A DNA stretch of 61,242 bases from assembly GCA_020073105.1 (NCBI GenBank), contig JAIQFW010000044.1:1-61242 (forward strand), read 5' to 3'. A program made the translations under genes and the position numbers. The notes beneath the pieces were generated by a model. The model worked only from the letters and a program-made list of their open reading frames with translations, had not been told where the DNA came from and searched no databases. The DNA comes from Terriglobia bacterium. Its GTDB lineage: Bacteria > Acidobacteriota > Terriglobia > Terriglobales > Acidobacteriaceae. This document shows positions 16,056-25,516 of the stretch, piece by piece. The stretch's first letter is position 1. Every line of letters starts with the position of its first letter.

Positions 16056-16169
16056 GAATCGGTTCGACACAAGTCTGAGCACAACGAGAGAATACTAGTA
16101 CGCCACTATCCCTTCACAGCGGAAGACTTCTCAACGCTGGTTAAGCGGGGTGGCGCGGCGCAGCAATGA
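16056..16169 (+). pseudogene. Decayed C-terminal tail of an OmpA-like paralogue
   Basis: The plus strand reads ESVRH, then RHYPFTAEDFSTLVKRGG and a stop. This resembles the last part of the OmpA-like protein encoded at 13456-15204 (ESAHVYPFNTKDFARLVDRNG). No OmpA domain precedes it. It is interpreted as the 3' stub of a lost paralogue. Confidence 0.45.
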
Positions 16170-16376
16170 CTTGTAGTGCAGCAGCCGAAAAGGAGAAGAT
16201 TGGGAACTAGCAGACAGTCGCGACACGATACCTGACCCGTTGACATGATCAGGTCGCAGCAATCGCTGTCGATAGGGTCACCTCGCCCGCTCCTGCGGAA
16301 TATTGGATCGGTTTCCCACTGGAGGCCATGGAACAAATGTCCAGACGATGGGTTCAAAGATTTTATTGGAGGTCGT

Positions 16377-17354
16377 ATGTACACAAAGAGGTGGATTGTC
16401 TCACTGCCCACATTGTTGCTTGCTATCGGACTAATCGCCTGCTCGCGCGCTCGCAGCGATGCTGAAATCACGACCGATGTTCAAACCAAGATCCAAGCGG
16501 ATGCCGCACTCGCCGCAGATCCCATCAACATTCAGTGCAACAGCGGCGTTGTCGTACTCTCTGGTAGCGTTAAGACGGATACAGCCCTCAGCACGGCCGA
16601 GGACATTGCTAAACAGGTCGAAGGTGTCAAAGGGGTTGTCAATAATCTGCAAGTGGTGTCTGCCGCAATTTCGCCCCCAGTCGGCCAGCGCACTATGAAG
16701 AAGACCGCGAAACCGGCACAAGCGGCTGCGCCGGTTGCTAGGGTTGCCTCCTCTGCCTCGCCGCAGACTCAGGCTGCTCCACAACCCGCACTACCTGTGC
16801 CTGAGCCAGTCCGTGTAACCATCCCGCAGGGTACGGGGATGACTGTCCGACTCATCGATCCGGTAGATTCCGAGAAGAATAAAGAAGGTGACACGTTTCG
16901 TGCGTCGCTCGACTCGCCCATCGTGATTGAAGATAAAACGGTCATCCCGAAGAATGCGGACGTGGAGACCCGGTTGGTCTCGTCGAAGAGCGCCGGACAT
17001 TTTACGGGCAGCTCAGCGGTCGTCCTGGTCATGTCCAAGATCACGTTCGGTGGCAAGACCTACGATGTTCAGTCCGGGGAATTTTCCAAACAGGGAGCGT
17101 CTCGGGGAAAACGGAGCGCGGCCGTTATCGGAGGTGGTGCTGCGGTTGGGGCCGTGATCGGGGCGATTGCGGGTGGGGGGAAAGGTGCCGCGATTGGGGC
17201 TGCTGCAGGAGCTGGTACCGGAACAGGGGTCCAGGCGTTAACCAAGGGGGAGCAGATCAAATTGCCGTCAGAAACTCTTTTGGAGTTCCAGCTGAAGGCA
17301 CCCCTTACCGTAATTCCGGCTAGCGATACATCAAAGCGGGAGACCGTCGGATAG
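16377..17354 (+). CDS. BON-domain lipoprotein with glycine-zipper segment
   Basis: This 325-residue lipoprotein starts at 16377 behind TGGAGG. The lipobox LIAC places the acylated Cys at 22. Residues ~27-90 are a BON domain (AEITTDVQTKIQADAAL, VVVLSGSVKTD), which binds phospholipid in OsmY-like proteins. An Ala/Pro-rich linker leads to a beta-rich domain (IPQGTGMTVRLIDPVDS) and then a glycine zipper (AAVGAVIGAIAGGGKG) that can insert in a membrane. A role in outer-membrane stability under stress is inferred. It begins a plus-strand row of small stress-type genes. Confidence 0.85.
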   Translation: MYTKRWIVSLPTLLLAIGLIACSRARSDAEITTDVQTKIQADAALAADPINIQCNSGVVVLSGSVKTDTALSTAEDIAKQVEGVKGVVNNLQVVSAAISPPVGQRTMKKTAKPAQAAAPVARVASSASPQTQAAPQPALPVPEPVRVTIPQGTGMTVRLIDPVDSEKNKEGDTFRASLDSPIVIEDKTVIPKNADVETRLVSSKSAGHFTGSSAVVLVMSKITFGGKTYDVQSGEFSKQGASRGKRSAAVIGGGAAVGAVIGAIAGGGKGAAIGAAAGAGTGTGVQALTKGEQIKLPSETLLEFQLKAPLTVIPASDTSKRETVG

Positions 17355-17488
17355 TCAGTCTGGTTCGATGATTTGCCCGTATACCTGGTAGCAATGTTGA
17401 AAATGGTCTTTTTTTAACAATTGCATAACGTTACATCCGGACCAGCTCCGGTAGTAACCGCCTGCGTCCGTTTTCATAGGAGGATGCT

Positions 17489-17713
17489 ATGAATGAACTC
17501 GTCAAACTATTAACTGACAAAACAGGGCTTCCTGACGACAAAGCCAGGCTGGCAATTGAGACTGTTATCGGTTTCTTGAAGCAGCGCTTGCCGAGTGCGG
17601 TTGGCGAACAACTAAGCTCCTGCCTTTCGAATCCTGCGAGCGAGGGAATAGCCGAGAAAGTGAAAGGCGTGGCCAAGGGCGTGGGCAATGTGTTTACGAA
17701 GAAGGCCGGCTAA
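17489..17713 (+). CDS. Small helical protein, conserved hypothetical
   Basis: The 74-residue product has an ideal AGGAGG ribosome-binding site. It is predicted all-helical (MNELVKLLTDKTGLPDDKARLA, then VIGFLKQRLPSAVGEQL) and ends with a Gly/Lys-rich segment (VAKGVGNVFTKKAG). The pattern of two amphipathic helices followed by a flexible tail resembles DUF2267/DUF2780-type small proteins, but I cannot place it firmly. Its setting among BON, GlsB-type and DUF481 genes suggests a stress role. Confidence 0.7.
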   Translation: MNELVKLLTDKTGLPDDKARLAIETVIGFLKQRLPSAVGEQLSSCLSNPASEGIAEKVKGVAKGVGNVFTKKAG

Positions 17714-17933
17714 CGCTCACTAATACCTTGGTGGCACGCGGACAGGTGGATGCCGCACCTACCGCCAAGGTAGCATTTCGATCCTTTAGAGAAAACATTT
17801 GTCGTCGGAGATGCTTGACTGATCTCTCAGAACTATGGAATGACAGTGCGGGCCAGGCCATCACACATCTTCATTTTTCTAGATGCGCAGGCTCCAGGGG
17901 CCCCGCGCAGACAATCAAATAAGGAAAATCTTT

Positions 17934-18167
17934 ATGGCAGACATGAGTAGGCATCTCGACAAAGCTTATGAGATGAAGACATTCGAAGAGCTCGCAGACG
18001 CGCCAGTAGATGCATTAGAGGGCATTTCTAAGAATGATGCCGATCTGTTGCTGAAAGCATTCGGCATTCGGACTGTTCGCGACCTGGCAGAGAGCAAATT
18101 CGTGTTGCGGGCGCAAGCTATCGCAAACCTTGCCAGGGTGCCTGCCACCAAGAAGAAAGCGGCCTAG
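17934..18167 (+). CDS. Small helix-hairpin-helix-like protein
   Basis: The 77-residue protein starts at 17934 behind AAGGAAAA. Its core, MKTFEELADAPVDALEGISKN followed by DADLLLKAFGIRTVRDLAE, looks like a tandem helix-hairpin-helix of the kind at the ends of RecR, UvrC or RNA polymerase alpha subunits, where it contacts DNA or protein. The Lys-rich C-terminus (KKKAA) is compatible with nucleic-acid binding. Function unknown; small stand-alone proteins of this type recur in Acidobacteriota, often near stress genes. Confidence 0.75.
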   Translation: MADMSRHLDKAYEMKTFEELADAPVDALEGISKNDADLLLKAFGIRTVRDLAESKFVLRAQAIANLARVPATKKKAA

Positions 18168-18270
18168 CAGAACGGGGTGCCGGCGCGGCAGGCCACAAAT
18201 GAGGCAGAAACTCAATTGTGGTCTGTCGGCGGTCTCAGAGAGTGAATGCTCTGCCGAAAGGGAGGACGAT

Positions 18271-18531
18271 ATGTTGCATTGGCTGTGGGTTGTGCTGATA
18301 GGGCTTGTAATCGGCGCGTTAGCGAAACTTATCATGCCGGGGAAAGATCCTGGAGGATTTATTGTTACGGCCCTGCTTGGGATCGCGGGGGCGGTGGTGG
18401 CCACTGGGATTGGCCGTGCCATTGGTTGGTATGGCGAAGGGCAATCGGCTGGTTTCATTGTGTCGATCATCGGAGCAATCTTGCTTCTTGCCGTATACCG
18501 TGCGGTGAGGCGGCGACCCGTTGCCCATTAG
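18271..18531 (+). CDS. GlsB/YeaQ/YmgE family stress membrane protein
   Basis: This 86-residue protein begins MLHWLWVVLIGLVIGALAKLIMPG and has three hydrophobic helices with the conserved small-residue motif (KDPGGFIVTALLGIAGA). The family (transglycosylase-associated proteins) is induced by general stress and in Gram-positives anchors an alkaline-shock protein at the membrane. The start is fixed by GGAGG at about 18261. It lies about 100 bases after the helix-hairpin-helix-like gene on the same strand. Confidence 0.92.
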   Translation: MLHWLWVVLIGLVIGALAKLIMPGKDPGGFIVTALLGIAGAVVATGIGRAIGWYGEGQSAGFIVSIIGAILLLAVYRAVRRRPVAH

Positions 18532-18919
18532 TCAGGCTGGGCTGCCTCAGGAGTTCTAAGGGACCGACGTTGGTGCACACGCGTCTGATCGCCGCTGTCG
18601 ACAGTGAGGCGCAACGGGTAGGTGTTTTGGCGTCGTGAGGGCGTGACGGTCGTCACTGACGATGGCACGAAACGGGTGTTCAAATCTGAGCGGAGCAAGC
18701 GGTCCGAACAGGTTGGTCGCATATGCTCGGGGAGCAAGCCAACTTGTGCCTTTCGGGGGAAGGGCGCGGGCGTGCTTCCCTTTTTCGATGGCTAATTCAC
18801 GTTCGGCATGGAATTGCCGATCGCGTGCAAGGGTTCGCCCGGAGAAGACCAGGGTGAGCAATGATGAAACAGCTTCCGCAAGCCAAAATCCTGACACTGC
18901 CCTTTGGGGATTTAGCCTT
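18532..18919. other. Intergenic region upstream of receiver gene
   Basis: About 390 bases with no gene. A short inverted repeat gtgac / gtcac lies near 18643-18656. An alternative GTG start for the receiver protein occurs at 18854 but lacks a convincing ribosome-binding site. Confidence 0.4.
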
Positions 18920-19309
18920 ATGGGCTCGCCCGTCCAATTGAAGCCTAAAAGCAAGGTGATCCTTTGCATTGACGATGACCAAGCCGTGCTTGAGTGCGAA
19001 AAAGCATTTCTCGAGAGCTTTGGGTACACCGTTCTTACCGCTCCCAGTGGCGGCGAGGGACTGGAACTTGCCTCCACGCATTCGGTTGACGTGGTAATCG
19101 TGGACTATTTTATGCCTGAGATGAATGGGGAAGAAGTTGCCATTGAAATGAGACAGCTTAAGCCGCAAGCGACAATCATCATGCTCTCAGGCGCGGTAGA
19201 TGTTCCTGAACAAGCTTTGAGTCGGGTAGACGCTTTCGTAGCCAAAGATCGTTTGGCCAGCCAGTTGTTGCCAGCGATCGCGCAGTCGCAGGTTACATCC
19301 GGGACCTAA
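18920..19309 (+). CDS. Single-domain response regulator
   Basis: The 129-residue protein is a receiver domain with no output domain. The acidic pocket (CIDDDQAV), the phosphorylatable Asp in VVIVDYFMPEMNG, the Ser in IIMLSGA and the Lys in FVAKDR are all present, so it should be phosphorylated normally. It may relay phosphate or act by protein contact. No histidine kinase is nearby, so its partner is unknown. The start at 18920 puts the first strand (VILCIDDDQ) at the usual distance from the N-terminus. Confidence 0.85.
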   Translation: MGSPVQLKPKSKVILCIDDDQAVLECEKAFLESFGYTVLTAPSGGEGLELASTHSVDVVIVDYFMPEMNGEEVAIEMRQLKPQATIIMLSGAVDVPEQALSRVDAFVAKDRLASQLLPAIAQSQVTSGT

Positions 19310-19451
19310 TCCGCGCTTCGGCGACGTGGTCGGTATAGTGGCAGGTCGTCTCTCAGAGGACGCTTCTGAGCCGTGCCCTTCCACAAAGCTTGATGCCGGT
19401 CTTCTCGGGATCGACATTTAGAGCCGAATTCCTGGCAAACGGAGGAATCAC

Positions 19452-20525
19452 ATGAACAAGAAAGGAATGCTTCTGCTGTTGTTCGGGACATTTTTCGTGG
19501 GGGCAGCGCATGCAGATGAAGTGACACTGAAAAATGGCGATCGGTTGACGGGTACGATTGTGAAGTCCGACGCCAAAGTGCTGGTGATGAAGTCAGATTT
19601 TGCGGGAGATGTGAGTATCCAGTGGGACGCGATCACTTCGATTCAATCTAAGCAGCCACTTTATTTTGCCTTGAAAGACGGGGAAACGATCGCGGGGACG
19701 GTGACAACAGGCGATGGAAGATTCGTAGTCGCTACGAAGAACGCGGGAACGGTTACGGCATCGAAAGACAGTGTCGTAGCTATGCGAAACGAAGCTGAAC
19801 AAACAGCCTTCAATACTGAAATCGACCGTCTTCGCAATCCGCACTTGACGGACTTTTGGAGTGGTTTTCTAGACACCGGATTGAGTGTCACACGTGGCAA
19901 TTCGGATACGCTGAATTTTAGTCTCGCCGGGCAAGCGGTGCGGAAAACTTCACGGGATACGATCACGGCATACGCTACTTCGATTTTTGCGAACAACGGA
20001 ACCGCGGGCCCAACCAATACCACAGCCAATTCCATCGGCGGCGGTTTACGCATCGACCTGAATGTTACGAACCGGCTTTTTGTCTACGGGCTTACTGACT
20101 TTTATCACGACGAATTCCAGCAGCTTGATCTTCGCAACATTTTGGCGGGTGGCCTTGGCTATCACGTAATGAATACAAAGCCCACTACTTTTGATGTGTA
20201 CGGAGGCGGTGCGTTCAACCAGTCGTATTATTCAACCCCGCTGACACTGAAGACGGGAGAAATCATGGCCGGTGAATATCTTTCGCATGCGTTTTCGAAC
20301 CGGACGACGTTCAGTGAGCGGTTCGAGTTTTTTCCAAATGTCTCGGATACAGGACAGTACCGCTACACATTCGATGCGCACGCTGTAACGAAGCTGAGTC
20401 GGTGGTTCGGCTGGCAAGTGTCCTTCGACGATCTATACGTTAGTAATCCACCGACCGGGATAAAGAAGAATGACCTCATCTTGAGCACGGGGCTTCGCTT
20501 GACTTTTGGAGGAGTGGCGCAGTAG
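19452..20525 (+). CDS. DUF481 outer-membrane beta-barrel protein
   Basis: The 357-residue protein has a signal peptide (MNKKGMLLLLFGTFF, cleavage near AHA-DE) and a strong GGAGGA site. Residues ~22-110 form two small repeated beta units (VTLKNGDRLTGTIVKSD, FALKDGETIAGTVTTGD). The rest, from about 135, is a beta-barrel of the DUF481/YdiY type with alternating aromatic strands and a terminal hydrophobic strand (ILSTGLRLTFGGV). In enterobacteria YdiY is acid-induced; the substrate here is unknown. Confidence 0.87.
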   Translation: MNKKGMLLLLFGTFFVGAAHADEVTLKNGDRLTGTIVKSDAKVLVMKSDFAGDVSIQWDAITSIQSKQPLYFALKDGETIAGTVTTGDGRFVVATKNAGTVTASKDSVVAMRNEAEQTAFNTEIDRLRNPHLTDFWSGFLDTGLSVTRGNSDTLNFSLAGQAVRKTSRDTITAYATSIFANNGTAGPTNTTANSIGGGLRIDLNVTNRLFVYGLTDFYHDEFQQLDLRNILAGGLGYHVMNTKPTTFDVYGGGAFNQSYYSTPLTLKTGEIMAGEYLSHAFSNRTTFSERFEFFPNVSDTGQYRYTFDAHAVTKLSRWFGWQVSFDDLYVSNPPTGIKKNDLILSTGLRLTFGGVAQ

Positions 20526-20612
20526 TAGATTTGATCTGGAATTCTAGTTTCCACAATTGGAGTCAGTTGCGGCTTTGGGTGCGTTGAAGACAAGAAACCC
20601 GCCAACTCGAAT

Positions 20613-21179
20613 CTAAGTAAAGATTTCATTGACCTTCTCACGCACTTGCTGACTGCGTGACGGCTTTAGATAGCGCATTGTTGACTCCATATCTGAGTGG
20701 CCGAGCCACTGCTGCACAGTGCGTAAATCAACCCCAGCCCATAGCGACCAAGTGGCAAACGTCGCTCGGAATTTGTGCAGCCAGAAATCTTGCTTCTGGA
20801 GCTTCGCCCGCTCAGCGCCCGCCTTCAGACAATCCAGGAAGTCCAACTTGGGCCTGCACCCATTGGTCGGGAAGAGCAAGTCACAACCCGCCGTGGCCTT
20901 TGCCTTCCAGTCCTTCAGGTCCTTCACCAGCTTTGCGGGAATCGGAATCTCACGCTCTTGATAGTTCTTCGGACTAAAGCCATACTCGGGCTTGTAGCGA
21001 ACCGTCACGGTGTGGCGGGTCAGATTCACGTCCGACCACGACACGTGCATCACTTCCTGCTCGCGCATCAGAAGTTGCGTTATCAAGAAGGCGCTGAGCG
21101 CGAAGAAGAGACACCCGTGTCCGCGGTCGAAAGTTACCGGCTGACCACCGGAGAGATGAGGTTTTGTGCAGTATGACAA
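20613..21179 (-). pseudogene. Tyrosine recombinase/integrase, N-terminally truncated
   Basis: About 150 residues of a tyrosine recombinase catalytic domain remain: the first Arg in MREQEVMHVSW, a Lys-containing beta hairpin (SPKNYQEREIPIP), HKFRATFAT with the HxxR pair, GHSDMEST with the second His, and the nucleophile Tyr in MRYLKPS. The arm- and core-binding N-terminal domains are absent and the first 35 residues of the open frame look unrelated. It overlaps the start of a divergent excisionase-like gene by 14 bases. With that gene it is the remnant of an integrated element; no attachment-site repeat was identified. Confidence 0.75.
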
Positions 21180-21492
21180 TTCGAATAAATATGCAATACC
21201 CGCCTCGGTACCAGCGATTGCCGATGGTGTTCTTGCCCGCCTGCGAACTTACGGCCGCGCTCTGACTGCGGCCGACCTTGCCGAACTATTGAACGTCTCC
21301 AAGCCCACAATTCATCGGATGTGCGAGCAGAAGGCCATCCCCCACTTCAAAGTGGGAAAGCTGACTCGCTTCCTGCCTTCATTGCTTGCCCAGTGGGTGC
21401 TTGACCGGCAACACCTTGCATCCATCCATGAACTGTTGAGGCTGGAGCAAATGCAAGAGACCGGGCGAAGTAGCAGCCGCGCAGCAGCGTAA
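21166..21492 (+). CDS. Excisionase-type helix-turn-helix protein
   Basis: This 108-residue protein starts with GTG at 21166 behind GATGAGG. The centre (ALTAADLAELLNVSKPTIHRM, then HFKVGKLTRF) is the MerR-like winged helix of excisionase-family proteins, which bind element ends or act as small regulators. It lies divergently from, and overlaps, the integrase remnant, an unusual arrangement since such genes are normally co-directional. It is intact, but its original partner is not. Confidence 0.78.
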   Translation: MQYDNSNKYAIPASVPAIADGVLARLRTYGRALTAADLAELLNVSKPTIHRMCEQKAIPHFKVGKLTRFLPSLLAQWVLDRQHLASIHELLRLEQMQETGRSSSRAAA

Positions 21493-21719
21493 GAATCTGG
21501 AGCAAACCCACGGTTAGCAAGGGCATTCCTACTCTGATCCGCTAAAGCTAGTCGGCTGCCGCAAGTGTCGCACAGAAACTCAGCTTCAATCCGAATTGCA
21601 AGTTGCACGGTGGCTTGGTGCCGCCGGAGATTCCGAATATGGGTCGTGCAAGGTAACGTTGTTGCCGACTAGAAAATTTGTATGGTTGAGGGTGTTGCAA
21701 GCTTCGGAGCGGAACTGCA

Positions 21720-24700
21720 TCAGAATGTCATCTTAAAGAAAGCCTGTCCCCGTCTTGGGGTATTGCCCTGGCAAACCGCACCGGGTGAGACTATCCCAAA
21801 ATTGAAATTCGTATTGTTGGGGTCAAGTCCGGCGACATCATACGCGTTGTTGTCCATTTTGTCGCCACCGCAGACTCTCATCCGGTTCAGAACATTATCG
21901 AATTCCACTCTTAACTCAGCATTGACTCTCTCGCCCAGGAAGAATCGCTTGGAAATTCCCAACGTTTCGTTGCTTTCGAAAGGGTTTCGGAAGCCGGAAT
22001 AGAATGGAGCGGCGTTGCCCACTCTCCACGCCCCCGGAAACTGAAACTTCTTGATGTTGAATACAGGCAGACCCCGGTAGTAATTGTCCCAATTCACATC
22101 GAACGAGCCCGGCAAAATATTGGCGCGGTTGGCGATGGTGAATAGGGGACGGCCACCCGCGGTGATCTGCACCGGCGTGCCACTGGTGTATTGGTAGGAT
22201 CCGGAGAATGACCAGCCACCCAGCAGGTTTTTCCTGAGGGCTCCCCCCTGGTTCAAGAGTTTTTTCCCCGGTCCAATCGGAAGCTCATAGACCTGGCTGA
22301 TGCTGAGCACGTGAGTTCGGTCGTCTCTGGCGACCGACCACTCACTCTCGGGATCAAACTGGTTCAAGCCTCTGACAGTGGATCTCGAGACGCTGCTATC
22401 CGTGTTCGAGATGGTCTTCGAGAAAGTGTAGGCCATCAGCAGGGTTAAACCACTCCCCGTGCGCTTTTGGAAGCCGACCTGGAGGGCGTCATATTTGTCT
22501 GCGCCGGTGGTGTCGAATGGGTTGCTGATATCGCGGTATTGCGGGTACGGAACCAACGTCCGGATGAGGGGTCTGTTGCCCCAGTCGTTCATGTAGTTCT
22601 CGTACGGTGTATAGAGTCCCTGGAATTGTCCGAAACCCAGTCCTTTTAGAACAGCCTGTCCGGCGTCGCTCATCCAACTTACCGCTAACACGCATTCCGT
22701 TTCCCGGAACAGGCCGTCGGGGCAAAGCGTTGCGGGAATTTTAGGATCGAGCTGATTTCGCCGGATCAACGCAGCCGGCAAGTGCAAGTCATGGCTATGA
22801 ACGTAAGACACCGTAGTGAACATTTTCCAGGGCAATTCCCGCTGCACTCCAATGGTGAGCAACTCGCTGTAGGCCTGGTCGATGTGCCGGTGAATCTCAC
22901 TGGTATTGTTAGCGGGGAAGCCGGGCGAGAACGTGGACTTGATCGGCGAGGGAAGCGGAGTGGTATCCCACTGACCCAGTCCGGGAATCTGCCCCCCATT
23001 ATCTTCAAAAATCACATTGCCATACAAGGTATTGCCAAAATTTACCGCAACCTGGGAGGTTCCGTATTCGAAGCCACCTGTATTCAGGAAGCTGAACGAC
23101 ATTCCTGCCAGTACGACAGTCTTGCTATTCACCTGATAGGCGAATCCCAGGCGAGGGCTGAAGTGCCTCCATTGCATATCCGGATGATCCCACCCCGCAC
23201 AGCCGTTGCAGTTCTTGCCCAGCTGTGCCATTGCCCCTAGCATCGGTTGGCCGGTGATCGGGCTGATGACGTGAGGATTTGGAATCGAGGGATTGAAAAA
23301 AACAAGTTGATTGGCCTGGTTGTCATTGGAGAAAGGAAACGCCAGATCCCAGCGGAGTCCCCAATTCAAGGTAAAGCGCGGAGTGATTTTCACGTTGTCC
23401 TGAAAATAGGGAGCGATGTAGAAATTTCGCAGCCTGGTCATGGGTGCATACGAACGCTGCGCGCCGTCTACGTTTCCGAGCAGGAAACTGGCGAACCCGT
23501 TGCCAGTAAAAATACCTTCTGCATCGTTCACTGGGTCTGCGGTCGTCCTTGCGGCGAAAAAAAGGTTGCCGGCACAGAGTTGACACTCCTGGTCATCCTG
23601 GAAGGTGCGCCGAGTGTCCACTCCAAAATTGATGGTGTGCCGGCCACGCGTATAGAACCAATTGTTGGCAATTCCCAGTCCGTGTTTACGATTGATGCTG
23701 TACTGCCACCCCAATGGGCCCCAGTTCACGGGCTCCCAGGGGCCGTCAACAAAGTTGATGCCGGGCAAAAACACTCCTCCACCGGGAGAGGGCTCGATAC
23801 CGGCAAAGCTGCCGATGGGTCTTTGCTGGCGGTAGTTAAAGATCTCGCTGGTCCAACTAACGCCGCCCGTCACCATTAATCCAGGCGTTATAGCATGAGA
23901 GTAAGTCACCAGCAGCCCGCTGCCAAACCAGTTGTTGGTGGTGGTGTTGTTCAGTGGATTGTCGACGAATCCGCCCGCTACCTGTTCTTGATTGCGCCAG
24001 TACGCTCCGTGAAGGGCCTGCTTGGGGTTGATATTGTGGTCGAGGGTGAAACCCCAAGCCGTATGCGCCAGAATTGGAATAAACGCCGACTGGAAGTTGT
24101 TGACTTCTGCCGACGATGTTGGCTTGGGGACAAATCCCAGCAGCGACGCCGAAACCGTGCAATCTGAGTTGTGGAGTTCGGCACGACCAAAGCACTGAAG
24201 TCGCCATTGACCATGCGCTCGGTTGGAACCGTGACCGGAGGTTGACCCGAAGCCTGGTGAAATTGTTCAATGCTTGCGAACCAGAATGTTTTGCTGCGTC
24301 CGTCGTATAGCTTTGGAATGCGGACTGGGCCCCCCGCGGTGAAGCCCCAGTCAACTTCATGATCCGTATTCGGACTGCCGATAATTCCGCGATCGTTGGG
24401 ATTGACATCGTTGAAAGCCCCCGGGGCGTCGAAGAAGGCATCACGATAGACCGCAAAAGAGCTGCCATGGATACTGTTGGTCCCGGACTGAAACTGATAC
24501 TGGAGGACACCCTGCCCAAGCCCATATTGGGCGGAGAAGGCGCCTTGCAGCACGGTGAATTCCCTGACCAAGTCAAACGGAGGATTGATGAAATACTGGC
24601 GGCCCTGAAATTCGGCGAAGGCGATGGGTACTCCGTTGAAAACCACTTCGTTCTGAAAATCCAGTCCACCGTTGATGCGACCGTCAGTAGATACTCCCGG

Positions 24701-25351
24701 TGTCAACCCTCCATTAATGCGCCCGATGGACGATACTCCCGGCGCCGATAGACCGTCTGTCATTTTGGTAAGCGATACTCCCGGCGCCAAACACTCGAGA
24801 TGTTCAATCTGCCGAACTGTTCCTGTAAGTATTTGGGGCAAATCCTCCAGAAGCTTGTATTGGATGGTGGTGCCGAGCAAGGGCTGCTCGGTTTCGATCG
24901 AAATTTCTGGGGCGGCTACTTCAACGGTCTCGCGGGTACTCCCAACCGTCAGCACAGCGTTTGCAATCGAGTTCATCGCCGCCCGCACGAACACACCTTT
25001 TTGGACCGCCGACTTAAATCCCAGCTTCTCCACCGTGACCGTATAAGCGCCTGGGATCAGGTCGGTGATGTAGTAGCTTCCCTCCACGCCGGTCTCGGTG
25101 TTACGGAGAACGCCGGTATCGGTATTGGCAATGGAGACTCTGGCATTGTCGACTGCCAACCCACTCTGGTCAGTGACGGTACCGCGAATTCCGCTGAGGG
25201 TTTGGGCATGCAGAGTTGAAGTAGAGGAAAATAGCGCGATCGAAATCACCAAACAGGCGGCCAGGCGGGTCAACGCAGCACGCCCACTTTTCATCTTCAG
25301 AACGAACAATACGCAGCTTTGAGTTTTTGTGAACGGGTCGGGACGGTGCAT
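21720..25351 (-). pseudogene. Oar-like TonB-dependent receptor, frameshifted
   Basis: Two frames make one receptor. The 5' part (25351 to about 24165) has a signal peptide ending LHAQ, a carboxypeptidase-regulatory-like domain (GIRGTVTDQSGLAVDNA, YYITDLIPGAYTVTVE) and a plug region (GTNSIHGSSFAVYRDAFFD). Near 24165 the frame changes; the 3' part resumes at LLGFVPKPTSSAEVNNF and reads through a large beta-barrel to a terminal Phe (GQAFFKMTF). Spacing suggests some codons were also lost. Such receptors import large ligands, often glycans or peptides, in Acidobacteriota. The start at 25351 has a GGAG site; 25294 is an alternative. It follows its likely regulator on the same strand. A single sequencing indel could also explain the break. 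Confidence 0.8.
24663..24788 (-). repeat. Three 42-bp in-frame tandem repeats in TonB receptor
   Basis: Three consecutive 14-residue units read APGVSLTKMTDGLS, APGVSSIGRINGGL and TPGVSTDGRINGGL. The nucleotide core ccgggagtatc is identical in all three. They sit after the regulatory-like domain, at the start of the plug. Confidence 0.8.
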
Positions 25352-25516
25352 GCAGCGATCTCCACCCTAGCTTTGGCCCTGCGTGCCGCGCCGAAGAGAA
25401 AGGACCCGAGGCGTACCGGCGAGGGCGGGATGTCGGACCACCACTTATCGCGCCGCGAGGAGTATACAACGAATTCAAATAGCTCAACGATGTTTCCACA
25501 CGAGAAGCCAGGGGAG

